From NCBI GenBank assembly GCA_016297805.1, contig JAEDFX010000139.1:1-5027 (forward strand): a DNA stretch of 5,027 bases. Reading direction: 5' to 3'. The DNA comes from Treponema sp. GTDB taxonomy: Bacteria > Spirochaetota > Spirochaetia > Treponematales > Treponemataceae. The notes under the pieces are model-generated. The model worked only from the letters and a program-made list of their open reading frames with translations, was not told the origin of the DNA and ran no database searches. This document shows positions 1-5,027 of this stretch, in pieces. The first letter of the stretch is position 1. Each line of letters opens with the position of its first letter. The position numbers and the translations under genes are program-made.

Positions 1-473
1 GGGTCATCTGTATAAACCTTTTCAATATTAGAAAGATTTACGATTGTTTTAGCATCAAATTTTTCACCAAGATAAACTGCATCTGTATCTGTAGAGAATC
101 CTGGTTTCCATCCAGAAGCTACCAAAACCTGACCGTCAAATGTCAAATCATCAAGAGTTGGATTATAAACGACATCATTTTTGCAGTATGCTCCAAAGCT
201 TGCTTTTAATAACTGAGCATTGATACGTGTAGCCATAATTCCAATCCAGTCTGCTGCATTTGCATCATATGCTGCACCAGTTTTTTCACAAACTTCTTTA
301 TATCCGTTCTGATAAACACGTGCTGGAGCTCCACCACCTGCTACCAAAATCAAACGATTTGATTTATCTGAATCCAGCCATTTTGAACACATTGCCACAA
401 ATTTGCTCAAGAATTCTGAATCTGGTTTATCTGGTGCAATAATTGATCCACCTACACTTAAAATTTTAGTCAT
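1..473 (-). CDS. pyrH: UMP kinase, archaeal/spirochaete-type (3' end outside window)
   Basis: Cytoplasmic amino-acid-kinase-fold enzyme that phosphorylates UMP to UDP with ATP in pyrimidine nucleotide synthesis. My translation of the minus strand from the ATG at 473-471 stays open to base 1, giving 157 full codons. A family protein is about 225-240 residues, so roughly the last third is missing. Visible signatures are the N-terminal phosphate-binding VGGS (residues 7-10), the VAGGGAPAR segment (44-52), the GWKPGFSTDTDAV segment (121-133), and VYTDDP near the cut edge, the usual nucleotide-binding motif of UMP kinases. The GGGxxAR and GWxPGxSTDxDAV forms fit the archaeal-like UMPK branch, also found in spirochaetes, better than the hexameric E. 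coli PyrH branch. The start overlaps the stop of the preceding gene by one base (TAATG), with a good ribosome site 7 bases upstream. Family assignment is firm; branch assignment is from memory of motifs. Confidence 0.93.
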   Translation of the reverse strand, partial: MTKILSVGGSIIAPDKPDSEFLSKFVAMCSKWLDSDKSNRLILVAGGGAPARVYQNGYKEVCEKTGAAYDANAADWIGIMATRINAQLLKASFGAYCKNDVVYNPTLDDLTFDGQVLVASGWKPGFSTDTDAVYLGEKFDAKTIVNLSNIEKVYTDD

Positions 474-2179
474 TAATATACTCCTTTTACCACTGGAACA
501 CCCCAGTAGCTGCTATATTTTGCTGTATTCTCATTTGATTCTTCCCAAATTGACTGAAGAGCAAAGCTTCTTGGATGCTGAACAATTTTATTATCTGCAC
601 TAAAAGGCTTAAGCTGATTCCAACCACGAGAGAAAGTTATATGATGAGAATCAATATTTCCAAAATAATAGTCCCTATCGCTTTCTATTCCGCTATCAGA
701 CCATTTTTTATATTCTAAGCCTGCACCCAATGCTGGGTCAACAGGAATCCATCCAACTTTATCAATATAAAATTCAGTCCACCAGTGAGACTGTGTCATT
801 AAATCTGAACCTACAAGAACACCGCCATCAGTAAGAGCAGGAATTTCTGCAGCTCTAAGCAAGGCTGTATATATTACTGCAAAATCATATGCATCACCCT
901 TAGATTTTTTCAGCAAATCAAGAGGATTATCATCGTTTTTGCGAATTTTTGATTGAATCTCAAAATTATCACACATATAGGAATAAATTAATCTTGCCTT
1001 TCGCCATGGATTTTTTTCACGACCGATTATCTTTTTTGCAAGAGCAACAACTTCTTCATTATCAGAAGGAACAAGATTATCTGAACGGCAAGCATTAGCT
1101 AAAAGTGACTTATTGGTTTCCTTATAGCTGCCAATTTTATCTGGATTAATATCTGTTGTAACCTCATAAACAGGCAGAACAAAAGTCTGTGTAAATACAG
1201 TTTTTGGAGTATTATTTCTAGACTTTGTAATCTGATGAATTAAATCATTCTGATAATTCATCAAAATTGGATTTGGAGTTGTTTCTGTAATCTGCACCTC
1301 TGGCTGTGAAGGCATTTCAAATGGAATTGGACAACGCAGAGTAATTGTAGAAACATCTGTCGTCACCACATCAGCAATATCTGCAGAATACTGAACAAGA
1401 TATATCTTCTTATTGTTGAACTTCTTAATACCAGCATCCTTATTTATTGTAATTGGCTTTGGATCAGACTGTTCTTTTTCTGTATCAACTACTACCACTC
1501 CAGTAGAAGCACCATCAGGAACGCACACTTTAATTTCTGTATTAGACCAGGAAAGATAATCAAAATCATCTTCATTAGCGGGAATCATGTTTTCTGTAAG
1601 CATTGTAATGTTTTTGTACTCAACTTTATCCAGATTTGTATAATCTACTGTAAACAGAACTTTTGATTGATTTTTTACATCTCCAAAATTGTTTCCCTGA
1701 ATTACAAGAACTTCACCTACATTTACTTTTTCAGAAGAAAGATATGTAATAACTGGTTTTGATACCTGCTGAACTACAGGAACTGGAACAGGAATATCTA
1801 CTTCATTTGCAAATAAAGCTGGTTTTGAGCGCAGTTCCTTTGTACCAACTACAACTAATCCATCCTGTACTGTTGCGGGAAGAACCAGTTTAATACAATT
1901 ATCTGCCCAGGAAATATATGAACTTGCTGTAAGCTTTGAACCCGCAATTTCCACATAACTCATATCCCGAATATCACCGAAGTTCTTGCCGTGAATAAGC
2001 ACAACATCTCCCGGAGAACCTACAGGGGGATTTACTGAATAAATTTCAGGAATTGGTTTTGTTTTATTGTTAATAAGAAAGATTGAGCCAAGAATTACTG
2101 CAATAATGAAAATAGCGATAGCACATCTTAACAATGGATATCGCCGAAATGAATAACTAAATTTTCCAGAAGAGTTCAC
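473..2179 (-). CDS. Membrane-anchored TIG-domain protein with transglutaminase-like (probably inactive) domain
   Basis: 568 residues. A short basic N-terminus (R12, R13, R18) precedes one hydrophobic helix at about 18-36 with no obvious signal peptidase or lipobox site, so the bulk should sit outside the inner membrane, anchored by the N-terminus. Two Ig-like TIG/IPT domains follow at about 44-125 and 142-245; each begins with a Pro-Ile/Val strand and contains a G(K/N)NFGD turn (64-69 and 162-167). They are joined by a VPVPVV linker. A beta-rich segment (about 255-345) leads into a transglutaminase core (about 375-485) and a DYYFGNID tail (503-510) typical of such proteins. His465 (HWWTEFY) and Asp481 (GWIPVDP) match the catalytic His and Asp, but the Cys position is Ala430 (KGDAYDFA), so hydrolase or crosslinking activity is unlikely. 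The start is GTG, the first possible start after an in-frame TAG at 2188-2186. It overlaps the anti-sigma stop by one base (TAGTG), with only a weak AGGT upstream. Function unknown; a binding or sensing role is inference. Confidence 0.88.
   Translation of the reverse strand: MNSSGKFSYSFRRYPLLRCAIAIFIIAVILGSIFLINNKTKPIPEIYSVNPPVGSPGDVVLIHGKNFGDIRDMSYVEIAGSKLTASSYISWADNCIKLVLPATVQDGLVVVGTKELRSKPALFANEVDIPVPVPVVQQVSKPVITYLSSEKVNVGEVLVIQGNNFGDVKNQSKVLFTVDYTNLDKVEYKNITMLTENMIPANEDDFDYLSWSNTEIKVCVPDGASTGVVVVDTEKEQSDPKPITINKDAGIKKFNNKKIYLVQYSADIADVVTTDVSTITLRCPIPFEMPSQPEVQITETTPNPILMNYQNDLIHQITKSRNNTPKTVFTQTFVLPVYEVTTDINPDKIGSYKETNKSLLANACRSDNLVPSDNEEVVALAKKIIGREKNPWRKARLIYSYMCDNFEIQSKIRKNDDNPLDLLKKSKGDAYDFAVIYTALLRAAEIPALTDGGVLVGSDLMTQSHWWTEFYIDKVGWIPVDPALGAGLEYKKWSDSGIESDRDYYFGNIDSHHITFSRGWNQLKPFSADNKIVQHPRSFALQSIWEESNENTAKYSSYWGVPVVKGVY
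481..486 (-). promoter_or_regulatory. Ribosome binding site of pyrH
   Basis: The minus strand reads AAGGAG, followed by 7 bases and the ATG at 473-471. It lies inside the last codons (Lys-Gly-Val) of the preceding gene. Together with the one-base TAATG overlap it fixes the pyrH start and suggests translational coupling, although the site looks strong enough for independent initiation. Confidence 0.85.
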
Positions 2180-2868
2180 TAATATCTACCTGATATTACA
2201 GTTCGAGGTACATTGATTTCTGTAACTACAGGAATCTCGCCTACGCCTGGGACTGTAATCCTTATCGAAATTGCCTCATCTTCTAACTCTGGACGGAATA
2301 CTTCTACCTCTTTTACATTCTTAGTAAAACCGGTCTGTTCCTTTCTTTTAGATTCAGAAGATAAAACTGTATCATGTATATTACCCGAAACAAGCACACT
2401 TCTTCCACTATCAAATGAAACATTATTTGCCATAACTACAGAATTTCTTGCAGCAGTTACAGGAACCACTGTATTTACATTTGAAGCTATAGCAACAGAA
2501 CCAGGATTACTAGCCGCAACAGATGATTTCAATCTTAATGGAACAATAAGAGCAAAAACAGCAGCTGCTGCAGCGGCAGATGCAATGTATTTATAATTAA
2601 TATTTGTATTTTTCTTAGCTTTAGCGGCATTCTTACTATATGTCATTTTTATTTGCAAACGTTCAAAACTCTGGTCCATATAGTGTGAATCTGGAGTAAT
2701 AGCTTCTGAATCAGCAGAAAGCATAGCACGAAGAGATTTTAATTTTTCCAGTTCTTTCTGGCAGGCAGGACAATTTTTCAAGTGAAGCTCATATTCTGCT
2801 TTAAAATGTTCTGGAAGTTCGTTATCTAAATAAACAGAATGGATATCTTTAGTCGGACAAAAAGACAT
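2179..2868 (-). CDS. Zinc-finger transmembrane anti-sigma factor
   Basis: 229 residues. Probable cognate inhibitor of the ECF sigma factor encoded just upstream. Residues 4-36 carry the zinc anti-sigma (ZAS) pattern: C4, then H29, C33 and C36 in HLKNCPAC (H-x3-C-x2-C), at spacing close to RsrA-type proteins. A helical stretch (37-75) follows, then a Lys-rich segment (79-86) and one hydrophobic helix at about 94-110 built around a run of alanines. The remaining ~115 residues should lie in the periplasm; they are rich in Ser, Val and Asn with no domain I recognise and end in a Val/Pro-rich beta-like segment (200-225). In the known mechanism the cytoplasmic ZAS domain holds the sigma factor until a signal releases it, often by proteolysis or, in some ZAS proteins, by thiol oxidation; which applies here cannot be seen. 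The ATG lies inside the sigma gene (20-base overlap) behind a strong AGGAG. The pairing with the sigma factor is inferred from order and overlap. Confidence 0.88.
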   Translation of the reverse strand: MSFCPTKDIHSVYLDNELPEHFKAEYELHLKNCPACQKELEKLKSLRAMLSADSEAITPDSHYMDQSFERLQIKMTYSKNAAKAKKNTNINYKYIASAAAAAAVFALIVPLRLKSSVAASNPGSVAIASNVNTVVPVTAARNSVVMANNVSFDSGRSVLVSGNIHDTVLSSESKRKEQTGFTKNVKEVEVFRPELEDEAISIRITVPGVGEIPVVTEINVPRTVISGRY

Positions 2869-3418
2869 TTTCTTCTCCTATTATCTTAACAAGCTGCTCC
2901 CTGGCTCTGAAAATGCGCACTTTTACATTTCCCTCTGTAATTCCAAGAACCTTTCCAATTTCCTTATAGTTAAGATCAGCATATTCTCTTAACATAATTA
3001 CATCTTGCAGGTTCTTGGGCAATTTTTTCAAAGCTTCCTTTGCTTTATTAATTGTTTCCTTATGTAATAAATCTGTCTCTCCAGATTCAGATTTCCTATG
3101 ATCTTCGTACAAAACCTTTTCATAGGCCTTGCGTTCACGATCCTTGCGTTTAACGTAATTCAACGAAGCATTTTTAACTACACGAATAAGCCAGTATTTT
3201 GCATCATTTAAGGATGGAAATACTAACCCCTTTTCATTTGCCTTAATCAAAGAATCGTGTGCTAAATCTTCTGCCGCTTCTTCATCATTTACTATTTTGT
3301 AGGAAATTTTGAAGAGCATCTGCATTGATGCATCGTAAATCTTTTTAAAATCAACTGGATTGCCTGCATTTACTGAAACAGCAATTTCAGACTGATTCTC
3401 ATCTACCGAATTAAACAC
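2849..3418 (-). CDS. ECF-type RNA polymerase sigma factor (sigma-70 family, RpoE-like)
   Basis: 189 residues, the usual size of an ECF sigma factor with only regions 2 and 4. Region 2 spans about 23-92: DFKKIYDASMQMLF, then NDEEAAEDLAHDSLIKA (44-60, the core-polymerase contact region 2.2) and YWLIRVVKNASLNYVKRKDR (75-94, the -10 recognition part). Region 4 spans about 124-178 with the helix-turn-helix LNYKEIGKVLGITEGNVKVR (149-168), which should read the -35 element. An acidic linker (100-120) joins them. The start is GTG, the first possible start after an in-frame TAG at 3430-3428, with AGGA 7 bases upstream; the next Met is residue 32, inside region 2. The gene follows cysS after 36 bases, and its last 20 bases overlap the anti-sigma gene. 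The regulon is unknown. I found no ECF-type promoter (GGAAC-like with CGTC-like) just upstream, so autoregulation is not visible here. Confidence 0.94.
   Translation of the reverse strand: MFNSVDENQSEIAVSVNAGNPVDFKKIYDASMQMLFKISYKIVNDEEAAEDLAHDSLIKANEKGLVFPSLNDAKYWLIRVVKNASLNYVKRKDRERKAYEKVLYEDHRKSESGETDLLHKETINKAKEALKKLPKNLQDVIMLREYADLNYKEIGKVLGITEGNVKVRIFRAREQLVKIIGEENVFLSD
2875..2879 (-). promoter_or_regulatory. Ribosome binding site of the anti-sigma gene
   Basis: The minus strand reads AGGAG, 6 bases before the ATG at 2868-2866. It is embedded in the Ile-Gly-Glu-Glu codons near the end of the sigma gene, so ribosomes finishing the sigma factor pass directly over it. This supports coupled synthesis of sigma and anti-sigma and decides the start, which also leaves Cys4 in the protein. 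Confidence 0.85.
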
Positions 3419-3454
3419 TTGAGTTTCCTAAAGGTTACAAAAATTTTGAAAAAT
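3419..3454 (-). other. Short AT-rich gap between cysS and the sigma gene
   Basis: This is the only intergenic space between complete genes here. It holds two near-copies of an AAATTTTT(C/G) block in tandem (about 3436-3454) and the sigma ribosome site. The A/T blocks could pair into a 6-base A-T stem with a TTCA loop, but with no GC pairs it is too weak to call a terminator. No clear -35/-10 pair is present. Read-through from cysS is the likely situation. Confidence 0.5.
3426..3429 (-). promoter_or_regulatory. Ribosome binding site supporting the GTG start of the sigma gene
   Basis: The minus strand reads AGGA (within TAGGAAAC), 7 bases before the GTG at 3418-3416. An in-frame TAG overlaps this site at 3430-3428, so no earlier start is possible. 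The spacing supports GTG initiation rather than a truncated protein starting at Met32. Confidence 0.75.
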
Positions 3455-5014
3455 TTATTGTCTTTTCCAAGTTGGACCGTTTGGTGTATCTATAATAATA
3501 ACACCTCTAGCAGCGAGTTGGTTACGGATTTCATCAGCTTTTGCAAAATCTTTTGCTTTTTTTGCATCAGTACGAGCCTGAACCAAAGCGTTGATTTCTT
3601 CTGCTTCTGGGTCTCCTGCATGGTCATCAACAGCGGCTGCTGAACCTGCATTCATTTTTTCCTGTTCAGCAAGAGCTTTAAATCCGTTTTCGATTACACT
3701 AAGGCTTAAAACTGCATCCATCTTCAAGATTGCACTTAAAGCGTCACTAGCTTTTACACCACCCTTGCCGTTTGATTCCTTCTGCATTGCAGCCATAGCC
3801 ACAGGAGTAGCCAGGTCGTTTTCCAAGCCTTCACGGAATTTTGCAAGGTTTTCTGACTGATAATCTATTTTGCCAAGAACATCTTTGAAATTTTCCAAAG
3901 TAAGTCCTAATTTTTCTTCATTGTTTGCTTTTGCAATAAGCTTTGCCACACGCTGATTCAATGCAGCACGTCCAGATTTTGCAGATTCAAGAGCATCCAG
4001 ACTGAATACCAGCTGCTTACGATAGTGACCGCCCAAAAGGAAGAAACGGTAATCCAAAGGCTCAAATCCCTTATCCTTTAAGCTGAACCCTTTTTCTGCA
4101 GGTAAAGTTGTCTGAAGTGTAATAAAGTGTCCAGAAGATTTAGACATTTTTCCACCTTCAAGAATAAGGAATTCATTATGCATCCAGTAGTTTACCCAAG
4201 GACCTTCTTTTCTGTCTTCTTCAGTAAAGCTTCCTTCAGACTGAGCAATTTCGTTTGTATGATGAACTGGAACATGATCAATACCACCAGTATGAATATC
4301 AAAGTGCTTGCCAAGATATTTCATAGACATGGCAGAACATTCAATATGCCATCCAGGATATCCGCGACCCCAAGGAGAATCCCAAGTCATAGCCTGATCT
4401 TCAAACTTTGATTTTGTAAACCAAAGAACAAAGTCTCCAGGATTGCGTTTATTTTCATCAACAACTACAACCTTACGTTTTCCAGCACCGGCTTTTAATT
4501 CATCAAGATTTAAGTTAGCAAGCTTTCCATAATCTGGATAAGTAGAAATATCGTAATAAAGATTTCCACCAGCCATGTAAGTATGACCATTAGCTTCAAT
4601 CTTTTTAATAAGTTCAATCATTTCGTCGATGTGCTCTGTAGCTTTACAAATTACATCAGGATGACGAATATTCAAGGCATCAATATCTGCCATGAAAGCA
4701 TCTGTATAGAATTTAGCAACTTCAAGAACAGACTGATGACGTTCTGCGGCAGATTTTTTCATTTTATCTTCACCGTCATCAGCATCACCAGTAAGGTGAC
4801 CAACATCAGTAATATTCATTACATGCTTGATGTCATAACCAAGCATCTGCAAAGTTTTATCAAGAACATCAAGAAATACGTATGCACGTAAGTTTCCAAT
4901 ATGAGCGTAATTATAAACTGTAGGACCACAACCATAAAATCCACAGTAGCCTTCTTTGATTGGCTTAAATTCCTGCATCTTGCGACCCATTGTGTTGTAT
5001 AATCTTAAACTCAT
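3455..5014 (-). CDS. cysS: Cysteinyl-tRNA synthetase
   Basis: Class I aminoacyl-tRNA synthetase, cytoplasmic, that activates cysteine with ATP and charges tRNA-Cys. It is complete at 519 residues, longer than E. coli CysRS (461). The zinc site that selects cysteine is intact: C29 (YGCGPTVYN), C226 (HIECSAMS), H251 and E255 (HHTNE), with the same 25- and 4-residue spacing as in E. coli. The HIGH signature is HIGN (38-41) and the KMSKS loop is exact (289-293, in EGGKMSKSSGHF). The nucleotide-binding region includes NITDVGH (67-73). The helical DALR-type domain covers about 335-450, and a C-terminal RNA-binding segment ends in DTPNGPTWKRQ, the family's usual close. Extra length includes residues near 304-318 after KMSKS and an Ala/Asp/Glu-rich low-complexity stretch at about 452-473. 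The ATG is preceded by GAGGAA at 6 bases. It is the first gene of the probable operon; its promoter is outside the window. Confidence 0.98.
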   Translation of the reverse strand: MSLRLYNTMGRKMQEFKPIKEGYCGFYGCGPTVYNYAHIGNLRAYVFLDVLDKTLQMLGYDIKHVMNITDVGHLTGDADDGEDKMKKSAAERHQSVLEVAKFYTDAFMADIDALNIRHPDVICKATEHIDEMIELIKKIEANGHTYMAGGNLYYDISTYPDYGKLANLNLDELKAGAGKRKVVVVDENKRNPGDFVLWFTKSKFEDQAMTWDSPWGRGYPGWHIECSAMSMKYLGKHFDIHTGGIDHVPVHHTNEIAQSEGSFTEEDRKEGPWVNYWMHNEFLILEGGKMSKSSGHFITLQTTLPAEKGFSLKDKGFEPLDYRFFLLGGHYRKQLVFSLDALESAKSGRAALNQRVAKLIAKANNEEKLGLTLENFKDVLGKIDYQSENLAKFREGLENDLATPVAMAAMQKESNGKGGVKASDALSAILKMDAVLSLSVIENGFKALAEQEKMNAGSAAAVDDHAGDPEAEEINALVQARTDAKKAKDFAKADEIRNQLAARGVIIIDTPNGPTWKRQ

Positions 5015-5020
5015 ATTTTG

Positions 5021-5026
5021 TTCCTC
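5021..5026 (-). promoter_or_regulatory. Ribosome binding site of cysS
   Basis: The minus strand reads GAGGAA, 6 bases before the ATG at 5014-5012. It confirms the N-terminus, which matches the family start (short beta strand before the C29 zinc ligand). Only 13 bases lie upstream of the gene, so nothing can be said of the promoter. Confidence 0.8.
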
Positions 5027-5027
5027 T

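Noticed and set aside
2560..2585. GCAGCTGCTGCAGCGGCAG run as a DNA repeat
   Set aside because: It is explained by consecutive Ala codons in the membrane helix of the anti-sigma factor, with mixed codon use; there is no sign of a microsatellite beyond the coding need.
2213..2596. Open plus-strand frame of about 127 codons opposite the anti-sigma gene
   Set aside because: It is antisense to a well-supported gene, lacks a ribosome site and has a composition expected of a reversed reading frame. The other plus-strand frames (for example near 260-442, 3591-3860, 4127-4411, 4583-4891) are rejected for the same reasons.
3436..3454. Possible terminator hairpin between cysS and the sigma gene
   Set aside because: The A/T-only stem of about 6 pairs has no GC pairs and no clean U-tract beyond it; it is more likely just AT-rich spacer.
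3419..3540. Autoregulatory ECF or housekeeping promoter ahead of the sigma gene
   Set aside because: GGAAA-like and TATTAT-like strings occur, but none pair with a matching partner at proper spacing. In such AT-rich DNA these matches are expected by chance.
1..5027. Mobile elements, CRISPR arrays, tRNA or other RNA genes
   Set aside because: I saw no terminal inverted repeats, transposase, spaced direct repeats or tRNA-like cloverleaf; nearly every base is accounted for by the five genes.

Overview
All five genes in this window lie on the minus strand, so transcription runs from position 5027 towards 1. The order is cysS, an ECF sigma factor, a zinc-finger anti-sigma factor, a membrane-anchored protein with TIG and transglutaminase-like domains, and the first two thirds of pyrH. 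Coding density is nearly complete. The only real gap is 36 bases between cysS and the sigma gene; every later junction overlaps (20, 1 and 1 bases). I see no convincing terminator or internal promoter, so the simplest reading is one transcript. Its promoter would lie beyond 5027 and its end beyond position 1.

The DNA is AT-rich by eye (GC in the high 30s per cent), with Shine-Dalgarno sites of the AGGAG type. The UMP kinase belongs to the archaeal-like branch, which among bacteria is typical of spirochaetes. Together with a cysS / ECF sigma neighbourhood that I recall (unverified) from Treponema pallidum, this suggests a Treponema or close relative. That assignment is inference, not proof.

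Region by region: 3455-5014 is a full CysRS with its zinc, HIGH and KMSKS signatures. 2849-3418 is an ECF sigma factor and 2179-2868 its probable cognate membrane anti-sigma factor (C4/H29/C33/C36 zinc site, one membrane helix). 473-2179 is a 568-residue protein with an N-terminal membrane anchor, two TIG-like domains and a transglutaminase-like domain on the outer side of the inner membrane. 1-473 is the N-terminal part of UMP kinase.

The most interesting point is that the transglutaminase domain keeps the catalytic His (465) and Asp (481) but has Ala (430) where the nucleophilic Cys is expected. This makes it a probable pseudoenzyme. It is translated in step with a sigma/anti-sigma pair, so it could bind a ligand, bind the anti-sigma factor, or act as a structural envelope protein. 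A regulatory envelope module placed between two housekeeping genes and linked to them by stop-start overlaps is the part of this window worth following up.
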